64,000 bases of DNA, taken from NCBI GenBank assembly GCA_964425755.1, contig CAYRNY010000002.1, forward strand, positions 376,324 to 440,323. Direction: 5' to 3'. Source of the stretch: CAYRNY01 sp964425755. GTDB lineage: Bacteria > Chloroflexota > Anaerolineae > Aggregatilineales > Aggregatilineaceae. The position numbers and the translations under genes are program-made. Positions 35,550 through 44,300 of the stretch are shown piece after piece. The notes under the pieces are model-generated. The model ran no database searches. It was not told the origin of the DNA and saw only the letters and a list, made by a program, of their open reading frames with translations. The first letter of the stretch is position 1. Every line of letters starts with the position of its first letter.

Positions 35550-37672
35550 CTTATACCCGACGAACGCCGCGCGTGTTCCATGAACCAGACCTGGCTGTTA
35601 ATCGGCGGTTGGCCGTCACGTGGTTTCAATCGCTTATACGTGCCGTCAGGCTGCAATTCGCGGGCTTGAACATTATCCATCATCGAAATCGCCAGCAGTT
35701 CGTCGAGTACTTGCTGCTTGATTCGTTCGTCTTCTACCGGAAAGATCGTTTCCACGCGCCGATCCAGGTTGCGTGGCATCAGGTCAGCACTGCCCATGTA
35801 AATTTCTGCGCGCCCACCATTGGCAAAGTAGTATATGCGCGGATGCTCAAGGAACCGCCCCACCACGCTGGTGACACGAATATTGTCGCTGATCCCTTCG
35901 ATCCCCGGGCGCAAACAGCAAATGCCGCGTATCAGCAGTTCGATCGTGACCCCGGCCATTGACGCCTCATATAACCGTCGAATGATCTTGGGGTCTACCA
36001 GCGCGTTCATCTTAAAGATCAAGCGCGCCTCACGTCCTGCACGTGCATGCTCGATCTCGCGCAAGATCAACTGGTCAAATCTCTCGCGAAGGTGTTCGGG
36101 CGCGACCATTAACTTTCGATAGGTCGCTGCTGGCGCATACCCTGTCAGCCGGTTGAACAGCTCGCTGGCATCCATGCCCAGATCCGGGCGGCTGGTTAAC
36201 AGGCCAATGTCCGTGTAGATGCGCGCCGTCGTCGCATTATAATTCCCCGTGCTGAAATGCACATAACGCCGCAGCCCGTCCTCTTCACGCCGGATGACGA
36301 GGGCGACCTTGCAGTGCGTCTTGAGACCCAACAGGCCATAGACCACATGCACCCCTTGTGCCTCCAGCTTGCGCGCCCAGACGATGTTGTTCTCTTCGTC
36401 AAAACGTGCTTTTAGCTCGACCAACACCGCGACCTGCTTGTTGTTCTCGCGTGCTTCCAATAACGCACCAACAATTGGCGAATTGCTGCCCACGCGGTAC
36501 AAGGTCGTTTTGATCGCTAGCACTTGTGGGTCGTGCGCAGCCGCACGGAAGAAATTGATCACCGGCAGAAACGAATCATACGGATGGTACAACATGACAT
36601 CCTGCTCGCGCAGCACGTCAAACATATTCTCGTTCTGGCTGAATACCGCAGGCACAACAGGCACGTAGGGCGGATATTTCAATTCCGGCACGTCAATGCT
36701 CAGTAGATCGAAAAGCTGGCTCATTCCCAGCGGTGCGGGCGTCTGATAGATGTCTGAGCGCTCAATGCCCATGTACCCTTTGAGCAGCTCAAGCATAAAC
36801 TGTGGCATATCATGTTGCACTTCCAGCCGCACAACGCGCCCGAACCGGCGTTGACGCACCCCGGCCTCGATCGTTTCCAGCAAATCCGAGGCTTCGTCCT
36901 CTTCGATCTCCATATCCGCATTGCGAGTCACCCGAAACGGGTGCGATTCGAGAATCTTCATCCCAGGAAACAGCGCTTCAAGATTCGCGGCGATGATCTC
37001 TTCGAGGAAAACAAACTGCTTGCGTTTGCTTAGCCGCCTGCCCAAGTACCGGTTTGTGATCTCATGCACCGGCACAACGCGCGGCAGCGTCTGCGGCACC
37101 TTCACGCGTGCAAAGCGGTTTTGCTGGTTTTCATCCTGCAACATCACCGCCAGATTCAGGCTCAGGTTCGAAATGTGCGGAAATGGCCGCCCCGGATCGA
37201 CTGCCAGCGGCGTGAGCACGGGGAAAATTTCGCTATCGAAATACAATTGCAGCGCTTCCTGGTGCTCGCTCTCCAGATCGCTGTAGTTGACCACATCCAC
37301 ATTGTGCTTGCGCAGCCGGGTTAGAATATCGTCATGATAGCAGCGATACGATGTTTCCAGCATAGGGAGCAACCGCTTACGGATGGCGACAAGCTGGCGT
37401 GCCGGGGTCAATCCATCTGCCGGAGTTTCGATAACGCCAGCCGCTACCTGTTCGCGCAAGCCTGAAACGCGAATCATAAAGAACTCGTCCAGGTTGTTCG
37501 CGAAAATCGCCAGGAATTTCACCCGCTCCAACAGCGGCGTGGTCGTATCAAGCGCTTCCTCCAACACACGATAATTGAATTCCAGCCAACTCAATTCGCG
37601 GTTGATGTACAACGACGGATCGTACAAATCGATCGTCGCGGCGCTTTTCGACACATCAGATGTGGCAGTCAT
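35546..37672 (-). CDS. ppk1: Polyphosphate kinase 1
   Basis: Makes polyphosphate from ATP, reversibly, via a phosphohistidine. 708 residues, normal length. The N domain (YINRELSWLEFNYRVLEEA) is standard. The catalytic core shows HPYDSFLPVINFFRAAAHDPQVLAIKTTLYRVGSNSPIV, KARFDEENNIVWARKLEAQGVHVVYG and GLKTHCKVALV, whose His corresponds to the autophosphorylated residue. The second conserved His is in RFLEHPRIYYF. The ending IFPVEDERIKQQVLDELL is typical. It is monocistronic, divergent from the DnaB-like gene, with an extended -10 upstream. No ppx gene is in the window. Confidence 0.97.
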   Translation of the reverse strand: MTATSDVSKSAATIDLYDPSLYINRELSWLEFNYRVLEEALDTTTPLLERVKFLAIFANNLDEFFMIRVSGLREQVAAGVIETPADGLTPARQLVAIRKRLLPMLETSYRCYHDDILTRLRKHNVDVVNYSDLESEHQEALQLYFDSEIFPVLTPLAVDPGRPFPHISNLSLNLAVMLQDENQQNRFARVKVPQTLPRVVPVHEITNRYLGRRLSKRKQFVFLEEIIAANLEALFPGMKILESHPFRVTRNADMEIEEDEASDLLETIEAGVRQRRFGRVVRLEVQHDMPQFMLELLKGYMGIERSDIYQTPAPLGMSQLFDLLSIDVPELKYPPYVPVVPAVFSQNENMFDVLREQDVMLYHPYDSFLPVINFFRAAAHDPQVLAIKTTLYRVGSNSPIVGALLEARENNKQVAVLVELKARFDEENNIVWARKLEAQGVHVVYGLLGLKTHCKVALVIRREEDGLRRYVHFSTGNYNATTARIYTDIGLLTSRPDLGMDASELFNRLTGYAPAATYRKLMVAPEHLRERFDQLILREIEHARAGREARLIFKMNALVDPKIIRRLYEASMAGVTIELLIRGICCLRPGIEGISDNIRVTSVVGRFLEHPRIYYFANGGRAEIYMGSADLMPRNLDRRVETIFPVEDERIKQQVLDELLAISMMDNVQARELQPDGTYKRLKPRDGQPPINSQVWFMEHARRSSGIS

Positions 37673-37723
37673 GATCGCTCAACCCCGAGATTTTCAACAC
37701 GTGCCCCAAACGTTACGGCTCAC

Positions 37724-37732
37724 AGTATAGCA
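37724..37732 (-). promoter_or_regulatory. Extended -10 promoter of ppk1
   Basis: Minus strand reads TGCTATACT (TGn extended -10 plus TATACT), about 52 nt upstream of the ppk1 ATG; the -35 is weak. Confidence 0.5.
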
Positions 37733-37783
37733 TAGTCGATTGCATTTCCGCATACCTGCCATACCGTGACGCACTCACGATTA

Positions 37784-37812
37784 TTGCACCGATTTTCGAC
37801 AGCATGTAGAAT
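37784..37812 (+). promoter_or_regulatory. Promoter of the DnaB-like ATPase gene
   Basis: TTGCAC (37784-37789), 17-nt spacer, TAGAAT (37807-37812), 39 nt ahead of the ATG at 37852. Confidence 0.6.
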
Positions 37813-37851
37813 TCAGGTAATTTTCTCCTTATTTCCCGTTGGAACAGAGAT

Positions 37852-39033
37852 ATGGCCACACGACGATTTCACGACGACATGGCGAACACGCCAGCGCCAG
37901 AACCGCGCCAGAAACCATCGGACCAATCGCCGCCGGCCCCGGGCTCAAGTGATCGCCCAACCAGCAAATCGGCGCGCAGCCGCAGCAATCGTAATACCGC
38001 GCACATGCCACGCACACTTGCACAGGTGATGAGCGAAGCAAACGATATGGTGGTGCGGGGTGACTTGACCGAGTACGTGCCGCTTTCGACAGGGTTTGAT
38101 CCGCTTGACGGCATGATCGGCGGGGGATTGCGAAAGACGGAATTGGTCCTCTTGGGGGGCGCTCAAGGAATCGGGAAAACAATCGCGACGCTTCAAATTG
38201 CGCGTAACATCGCGATGCAAAAGGGACAATTCGCATTCTATCTTTCCTACGAGCACACAGAAACGCACCTGATGAACCGCCTGCTGTGCCTGGAAAGCAT
38301 CGATCCGCCGGAGATGGAACTCAAAAGCGGCGTGCGGCTCAAGGACCTGTACGACATCATCATCGCTGAACGCGCCAAGAGCACGCTCCGCCGAGACAGT
38401 GACGGCGGCTCGTTGCAATCCATCTTGCGCGAAAACCCGAAAACGTCGATGGCCCTGGCGCGCATGAATCGCTATGCCGATCGATTGATCCTGGTCAAGG
38501 CCAGTCCTGCCGTCACGACACTGCGGGCGATCCGGGAAATGACCGCGCGCCTCGTGGACGCCACGGGCGGTAACGTAACGGTGTTTGTTGACTATTTGCA
38601 GAAGGTCGCCATCCACCCTGAACGTGCTACTGACGAAGCGGAGAAGGTGACGATCGTGGTCGAGGGACTGAAGGACATTGCCCTGGCGCTGGGCGTGCCC
38701 GTCTGGGCGATTGTGGCGTCCGACCGTGAAGGGCTAAAGGCTAACCGGCTGCACCTTTACCACTTGCGCGGCAGCTCAGCGTTGGACTACGAATGTGATA
38801 TCGCAGTGATCATGAACAACAAGTATCACATCCTTTCCAAAGATCATGTTGCCTTCAACCCGTATCAGGCACGGCAGTTTCGGGACTGGGTTGTGTTCAC
38901 CATCGAAAAAAACCGCGCTGGACGCGCGATGCAGGATATGGAATTCCAGCTTCACGCGCCGTATTTTGCGTTCGACCCACGCGGCCAGCGTGTGCAGCAG
39001 CAGCTTATCGACGACAAAGTGATCGAATCGTAG
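37852..39033 (+). CDS. Stand-alone DnaB/RecA-like ATPase
   Basis: 393 residues. A polar, Pro/Ser-rich N-terminus of about 50 residues precedes a RecA-fold domain of the DnaB C-terminal type. It begins LSTGFDPLDGMIGGGLRKTELVLLGG. Walker A is GGAQGIGKT; there follow SYEHTETHLMNRLL, Walker B VFVDYLQKV, the sensor region HHLRGSSALDYECD-like, and EKNRAGR near the end, equivalent to the arginine-finger/DNA-loop region of DnaB. The DnaB N-terminal domain that binds primase is missing. It could be an accessory helicase, a loader-like ATPase or a KaiC-like regulator. It is not the main replicative helicase by architecture. GGAACAG precedes the ATG. Confidence 0.83.
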   Translation: MATRRFHDDMANTPAPEPRQKPSDQSPPAPGSSDRPTSKSARSRSNRNTAHMPRTLAQVMSEANDMVVRGDLTEYVPLSTGFDPLDGMIGGGLRKTELVLLGGAQGIGKTIATLQIARNIAMQKGQFAFYLSYEHTETHLMNRLLCLESIDPPEMELKSGVRLKDLYDIIIAERAKSTLRRDSDGGSLQSILRENPKTSMALARMNRYADRLILVKASPAVTTLRAIREMTARLVDATGGNVTVFVDYLQKVAIHPERATDEAEKVTIVVEGLKDIALALGVPVWAIVASDREGLKANRLHLYHLRGSSALDYECDIAVIMNNKYHILSKDHVAFNPYQARQFRDWVVFTIEKNRAGRAMQDMEFQLHAPYFAFDPRGQRVQQQLIDDKVIES

Positions 39034-39070
39034 CGCGCCCGCCGCCCACCGTCTGCTTTCGACATTGAAA

Positions 39071-39091
39071 CGCCGGGGAGCTTCCCCGGCG
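39071..39091. terminator. Bidirectional terminator between DnaB-like gene and lipA
   Basis: Perfect 9-bp stem CGCCGGGGA (39071-39079) / TCCCCGGCG (39083-39091) with a 3-nt loop, between two convergent genes. Confidence 0.75.
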
Positions 39092-39129
39092 CTGCTGTGT
39101 ACACCAGGTCCCGTTGTTTAGGGAGCGGC

Positions 39130-40083
39130 TCAAGCCTGTTCGCGCAGGCGGAAGTGATTGAGTTGGGACAGCGCGCGCACTTGCTGTTCGGCATGATAAC
39201 TACTGCGCACCAGTGGCCCTGATTCCACCCATTTGAAGCCTAGCTCGTAGCCGATACGTTTGAGTTCTTCGAACTCTTCTGGCGTATAGTACCGGTCGAT
39301 CGGCATATGTTTCTTGCTCGGCTGCAAATACTGCCCGATGGTCACGATGTCCACGTTCCAGCTGATCAGGTCTTCCAGCGTTTCGACGACTTCGTCAAAG
39401 GTTTCCCCCAGGCCGACCATGATGCCGCTCTTGGTTAACACCAGCGGGTCCATCGCTTTCGCGTTGCGCAACGTGGACTCTGCCCATTCGTAACGATCCT
39501 GCGGCTGAACCTTCCGGAACAGCCGGCGCACAGTCTCTACGTTGTGATTCAGGATTTCCGGCTGTGCATCCATCACGATCTGAAGCGCCTCGCGCGAACC
39601 CTTGAAGTCTGGGATCAACATCTCGATACTACAACCCGGCTGTACCTGCCGGATACGCCGAATCACCATTGCCAGCACCGGCGCGCCACCATCAGGGCGT
39701 TCGTCACGATTCACGCTCGTGATCACGACATGCCGTAGATTCATCGCGCGCACCGACTCGGCCACGCGATTCGGTTCCTGCCAATCGAGCGGTTCCGGTC
39801 GCCCGGTTTTAATGTCACAAAAGCGGCACGATCGCGTGCATGTATCCCCCAACATCAGGAATGTCGCAGTCCCACTGCCCCAGCACTCGCCAATATTGGG
39901 GCACATCGCCTCTTCACACACCGTGTGAAGCTGTTTACCGCGCATCAAACCGCGCACCATCTCGTAGGTTTCGCCGCTTGGCGCGCGAACCTTGATCCAC
40001 TCCGGGCGGCGTTTCGGGCGTGTCTGCGCGTGCTCGTCGTGTTCCGTCTTGCCAATCTGCTCAGTCTGAATTAAGTCAGCCAC
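39130..40083 (-). CDS. lipA: Lipoyl synthase
   Basis: Radical-SAM enzyme that inserts two sulfurs into octanoyl groups on the E2/H lipoyl domains. It has both cysteine clusters: the auxiliary CEEAMCPNIGECW and the radical-SAM DTCTRSCRFCDI. Other family motifs are RPEPLDWQEPNRVAESVRAM, HNVETVRRLFRKVQ and the ending GFKWVESGPLVRSSYHAEQQV with the conserved Arg-Ser-Ser-Tyr. 317 residues, normal. The start is GTG (40083) with CGGAG upstream; TATAAT lies further up. lipB is not adjacent. Confidence 0.97.
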   Translation of the reverse strand: MADLIQTEQIGKTEHDEHAQTRPKRRPEWIKVRAPSGETYEMVRGLMRGKQLHTVCEEAMCPNIGECWGSGTATFLMLGDTCTRSCRFCDIKTGRPEPLDWQEPNRVAESVRAMNLRHVVITSVNRDERPDGGAPVLAMVIRRIRQVQPGCSIEMLIPDFKGSREALQIVMDAQPEILNHNVETVRRLFRKVQPQDRYEWAESTLRNAKAMDPLVLTKSGIMVGLGETFDEVVETLEDLISWNVDIVTIGQYLQPSKKHMPIDRYYTPEEFEELKRIGYELGFKWVESGPLVRSSYHAEQQVRALSQLNHFRLREQA

Positions 40084-40133
40084 GAATCATACTCCGTGTG
40101 ATGCGTTGTCAATAAAATCGCCTGCTGCAACAG

Positions 40134-40139
40134 ATTATA
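40134..40139 (-). promoter_or_regulatory. -10 element of lipA
   Basis: A perfect TATAAT on the minus strand, 50 nt upstream of the GTG start; no good -35. Confidence 0.4.
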
Positions 40140-40197
40140 ACGCGCCGCACATGTGAACGTCCATGCTATCGTAGCCAGCCGCGATCACATCACGCCG

Positions 40198-42543
40198 CTA
40201 CCACCGAACAGGCATGGCACCACCCGCCCGCCCCGCGACAACGCGCTCGGTCAACTGTGGATCGTGCCCGTAGATGGGCAACTGCGGCAGCAGCATCCCG
40301 GCGATCCGCGCCCGCCAGAAATGAAAATACGCCACATCCTGCCCGTAGAGCAGCGTATAGCCCGTATTGTCAGGTTCCAATGCCAAGCGTGCATCATCCA
40401 TGCGGGCCATATAACTTGCCGGATCACCACTTGCGCGTGCGATTTCCGCCTCGACTACCGCGATCCAGGCTCGCCCATACGGCGTATGAACCAACAGACG
40501 CGCAGCGTCCAGGTAATCCCGTGCGCGCGCAATGTCACCACGTGCGACATGCAGCCGGGCAAGCTGTGCGTAGGGTCGCGGTTGGGAGGGATCGTGTGCG
40601 ATCCGCGCCTCAAGCACAGCGATCGCCGCGTCTGGCGCGCCGGCATCCCACAGAAAGAGCGCGCTTCTATATGGACTAGGAGCGATACCGCTGGTCAGGC
40701 GTACATATTGACGCAGTGGTGTTACGCGCCAAAAGTCGATATGGGCCCACTCGTCATTGGCTTCGAGCGCCTGCCGGTACGCATTCCGAGCAGCCTCATC
40801 ATAACCCAGCGCCTCATTATAGACACCCAGTGCCAACCAGAAGTCGGCGGCATCGGGCGCATAAGCTGCTGCCTGTCGCATAGCATCAAGCGCGGCGTCT
40901 GGCTGGCCTGCCGCCCAATACAGGCCGGCCAGGTTCGCCCACCAGGCCGCGTGCTGCGGTTCGAGTTCCAGCGCACGGCGGTAAGCTGCGATGCCGCCGG
41001 CCTCATAGCCCACCCCGCCATTCTGGGCGGCCAAGCCACAGGCATACGCATATTCCGCGTGATACAACGCGAGTTCAGGCCACGTCTGAGCTACTTCACC
41101 CAGCATGTCCGCCCCAGCCGAAAAATCTCCCCTGGCAAGCGCCTGTTCGCCCCGGACATAGTCTGCGTACACCTGCGCCGACCACCAGCCGGACCCTAAC
41201 ACGACAAGCCACAACGCCGTAGCGACCAGGCCGTATAGCCAGACCCAAACATTGCTGCCAGCAGCGCGAGCGCGTGTCTTGCCAGCATTGGCAGTCATGA
41301 GGATGACCAGAATCGCCACCGCTAACAGGACAATGGCCGGCACCAGCAGAGGGATATCCACCAGGCTATGCACGCCGAGTGCCGCAAGCGCTCCCAGACA
41401 CGCAGCGTAGTAACTGCGCTCCGCGCGATCAGAGGCATTGTGCACCGCACGCCAGCCATACCGCACAATCAATATAACGCTCAAGGCCAACGCGCCGAGG
41501 CCCAAGACACCTAGTTCCGCCGCAACGTTCAGCACGATGTTGTGCGCACCGGCATGCGGTTGCTCCGGTGGAAACGACCAGTGCTCGAGCAAGCTAACAC
41601 CGTATGTCCCCGGGCCCCGCCCGGTAATAGGATGCGCGCGAAAGGTATCCCACGCGACCTGCCACAAAAAGATGCGTGTGCCGGGATCACGACGCGGTGT
41701 ATCAAATGCCCGCAGCGTGATCAGAGTAACGAGCACGAGGCCAATCAGCACAATACCGCCGCACACAATCACGGCTGTACGCGCGGTACGCGACCGCCGC
41801 GTCCACCAGGTACGTAGCGCCCAGCCGCGTTTTGCCGGCAGCGTGAGCATCAGCAGCACGGCGATCCCAACCCCAGCCGCTCCCCATGCGCCGCGCGAAA
41901 ACGTCATGTACAGAACGAGCACCGCACCGGCTATCCACCCTACAAGTAATACGCGCAGCGCTGGCTGGGCTGCGCGAAAAAACTGTGCCAATGCAAGCGG
42001 CAGGAGCATCGTCAGCACTGTGCCAAGTGCGTTGGCATTGCCAAACGTGGAGGGGGGGCGCGGCGGCACATACGCAACCTGTACCGTGTCCAGCCTTAAC
42101 CAGTCGATATACCAGTTCCCAACTTGCGCTACGGCGAGCGCCATCAGTGGGACCGCTGCGATCAATGCCGCGTTTGTGATCCACTCCCCGCGCAGCCCCC
42201 GCCGTCGCAGGTCGGAGAGCAGCAGCCACGTCCCCATGTATATTCCGGCCCACCACGCAGCAATTGCTCCCCGCCCTGATGGATGTGCTAGCAGGGAGCT
42301 GCTCATAGCGGCAGCCCAAAGGCCCCACGCCGGATCGAAGGGAGTACTCATGTTCAGCGGGTGTCGCCAGCGAAGGATCAGCCATGCCGTAACGGCCAGT
42401 GTCAGGAGTGCCAGCGTATACCGCTGTATGTTGGCATGCAGCGCTCCCGTGAATGTACCTCCCAGCAGCAGCACGTATGCCGTGATCACTGCAGCGGATA
42501 CGCGTGATACTGAATGCGGGTTGGGTGATCTATGCTTGATCAT
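40198..42543 (-). CDS. O-antigen ligase/polymerase-like membrane protein with TPR domain
   Basis: 781 residues. The first 450 or so contain about ten to twelve TMs and a Wzy_C/O-antigen-ligase signature: PPRPPSTFGNANALGTVLTMLLPLALA, YMTFSRGAWGAAGVGI, and the large loop ending GRGPGTYGVSLLEHWSFPPEQPHAGAHNIVLNVAAELGVLGL, with the conserved His and Asn of the ligase loop. The C-terminal 300 residues are TPR repeats (YRRALELEPQHAAWWANLAGLYWAAGQPDAALDAMRQA). Such proteins join or polymerise surface glycans at the outer face of the membrane. No glycosyltransferase genes are adjacent. In a monoderm lineage the acceptor would be a cell-surface polymer rather than LPS. Confidence 0.87.
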   Translation of the reverse strand: MIKHRSPNPHSVSRVSAAVITAYVLLLGGTFTGALHANIQRYTLALLTLAVTAWLILRWRHPLNMSTPFDPAWGLWAAAMSSSLLAHPSGRGAIAAWWAGIYMGTWLLLSDLRRRGLRGEWITNAALIAAVPLMALAVAQVGNWYIDWLRLDTVQVAYVPPRPPSTFGNANALGTVLTMLLPLALAQFFRAAQPALRVLLVGWIAGAVLVLYMTFSRGAWGAAGVGIAVLLMLTLPAKRGWALRTWWTRRSRTARTAVIVCGGIVLIGLVLVTLITLRAFDTPRRDPGTRIFLWQVAWDTFRAHPITGRGPGTYGVSLLEHWSFPPEQPHAGAHNIVLNVAAELGVLGLGALALSVILIVRYGWRAVHNASDRAERSYYAACLGALAALGVHSLVDIPLLVPAIVLLAVAILVILMTANAGKTRARAAGSNVWVWLYGLVATALWLVVLGSGWWSAQVYADYVRGEQALARGDFSAGADMLGEVAQTWPELALYHAEYAYACGLAAQNGGVGYEAGGIAAYRRALELEPQHAAWWANLAGLYWAAGQPDAALDAMRQAAAYAPDAADFWLALGVYNEALGYDEAARNAYRQALEANDEWAHIDFWRVTPLRQYVRLTSGIAPSPYRSALFLWDAGAPDAAIAVLEARIAHDPSQPRPYAQLARLHVARGDIARARDYLDAARLLVHTPYGRAWIAVVEAEIARASGDPASYMARMDDARLALEPDNTGYTLLYGQDVAYFHFWRARIAGMLLPQLPIYGHDPQLTERVVAGRAGGAMPVRW

Positions 42544-42629
42544 TCTTTGGCTTAATGACTATACGAAGTCTCATTAACAAGACCTCACCCACATGTTATG
42601 TACAGCACCCAATCACGTTTTGCGGGCAG

Positions 42630-44165
42630 CTAGAACATCGTCTTTCGGGGGCGATACTGTATAGCTTCGGCAATGTGTGGTACCTGGATCACATCACTAT
42701 CCGCAAGGTCGGCGATCGTCCGGCTCAACTTCAAAATGCGGTGATACGCCCGCGCGCTAAGCTGCATCTGGCGTAGCGTCGAATTAAGCAGTTGTTTGCC
42801 CGCCGGTTCAAGCTGGCAATACTGGCGAATATCGCTCGGCCCCATATCTGCATTGGCCTGCAACCGTCCGGCTCCCCGAAAACGCTGGCGTTGCCTCTCA
42901 CGCGCAGCCTCGACGCGTTCGCGCACAACGGCTGACGGCTCGCCGCGCCGGTCTTCGGTGAGCTTGTCATAGTCCACACGCGGCACATCGACATGAATAT
43001 CAATGCGGTCCAGCAATGGCCCGGATAGTCGCTGCTGATAACGCCGCACCGTAGCGGAGGTGCACGTACATTCTCGTACCGGATCGCCATAATATCCACA
43101 CGGACAGGGATTCATGGCAGCCACCAGCATGAAATTCGCGGGGAAGGACAATGAGACGCGTGCCCGGCTGATCGTCACGTACTTGTCTTCAATCGGTTGG
43201 CGCAGCACCTCTAGGGTATGACCGCCGAATTCCAACACTTCATCCGCAAACAGCACGCCTCTGTGTGCAAGCGAGACTTCTCCGGGGCGCGGCCACGATC
43301 CGCCACCGATCAGCCCCGCTTCGCTAACTGTATGGTGGGGAGCGCGAAATGGCCGCACGCGAATCAGGGGCTTGTCAGGAGGAAGTAAATCGGCCACAGA
43401 ATAAATCCGCGTCACTTCAAGCGCTTCATCCAGCGTCATCGTGGGTAGAATTCCGGGCAGTGCGCGAGCCAGGAGCGTTTTTCCCACCCCAGGCGGCCCC
43501 ACCATCAACACGTTGTGCCCACCCGCCGCGGCTACTTCCATCGCGCGCTTGACATGTTCCTGCCCCTTCACATCGGCAAAGTCCGTCAATCCATCAAGGT
43601 CCGGAGGGACGCCTAGATCAAGCTCGTTTCGCACATAGGGCGGAATGATCTGCAGATCATAAAGGTGCTCTACCAACTGCCCCAGAGACTTCACCGGAAT
43701 GATCTTGATCTCGGGCACGAGCGCGGCCTGGGCAGCATCTTCCTCGGGCAAGTACAGGCATTCGTATCCGTCCTGCCACGCGCGGTGCGCTATCGGCAAG
43801 ATTCCCTTTACATGCCGGACGCTGCCGTCCAATGACAGCTCGCCAATAAAAAGCGCACCGACCAGCTTCTCCAACGGAACCTGATCGGTTGACGCTAGCA
43901 CCCCTATCGCGATTGGAAGATCGTAGACCGGACCCTCTTTTCGCAAATCGGCAGGGGCCAGATTGACCGTGTAACGCTTGTTAGGAAAGCGCAATCCGCT
44001 GTTGCGAATGGCCGCTCGCACGCGCTCACGACTCTCTTGCACGGCGGTATCAGGCAGTCCCACAACAGTGAACGCTGGAAGCGAGTGAGGATTGAAATCA
44101 ACCTCAACCTGAACAATCTCGCCATCTAACCCCACAATGGCGCATGAATATACTGTAGAAAGCAT
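42630..44165 (-). CDS. comM: ComM/YifB family Mg-chelatase-like AAA+ ATPase
   Basis: 511 residues. The N-terminal ChlI/Lon-like domain (YSCAIVGLDGEIVQVEVDFNPHSLPAFTVVGLPDTAVQESRERVRAAI) is followed by the Mg-chelatase AAA+ module, with Walker A GPPGVGKT, Walker B VLFADEVLEF and SLSFPANFMLVAAMNPCPCGYYGDP with its cysteines. A C-terminal helical domain (QLSARAYHRILKLSRTIADL) completes it. ComM is a hexameric branch-migration helicase that helps integrate DNA during natural transformation in Vibrio and relatives; YifB homologues are widespread, so that role is an inference, helped by comEC at 33-35 kb. Own transcript likely; neighbours are unrelated. Confidence 0.95.
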   Translation of the reverse strand: MLSTVYSCAIVGLDGEIVQVEVDFNPHSLPAFTVVGLPDTAVQESRERVRAAIRNSGLRFPNKRYTVNLAPADLRKEGPVYDLPIAIGVLASTDQVPLEKLVGALFIGELSLDGSVRHVKGILPIAHRAWQDGYECLYLPEEDAAQAALVPEIKIIPVKSLGQLVEHLYDLQIIPPYVRNELDLGVPPDLDGLTDFADVKGQEHVKRAMEVAAAGGHNVLMVGPPGVGKTLLARALPGILPTMTLDEALEVTRIYSVADLLPPDKPLIRVRPFRAPHHTVSEAGLIGGGSWPRPGEVSLAHRGVLFADEVLEFGGHTLEVLRQPIEDKYVTISRARVSLSFPANFMLVAAMNPCPCGYYGDPVRECTCTSATVRRYQQRLSGPLLDRIDIHVDVPRVDYDKLTEDRRGEPSAVVRERVEAARERQRQRFRGAGRLQANADMGPSDIRQYCQLEPAGKQLLNSTLRQMQLSARAYHRILKLSRTIADLADSDVIQVPHIAEAIQYRPRKTMF

Positions 44166-44300
44166 CCAGTACCTACCAGAGAATAAACTGTTCAGCCGTC
44201 AATTATCTTATAGTAACCCAGATGAACAAAGCAGCAAAGCACGCTCGCCACACCACAAGCCCAACTCTGGGGATGCCGTTGCCAGACGGTGATCGAGACC

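Noticed and set aside
40153..41199. 348-codon plus-strand frame opposite the O-antigen-ligase-like gene
   Set aside because: Shadow of the coding strand, no family-like features; rich in Arg and Cys as expected of an antisense frame.
41438..42577. 379-codon plus-strand frame
   Set aside because: Also antisense to the O-antigen-ligase-like gene; Ser/Thr/Pro/Arg-rich without domains.
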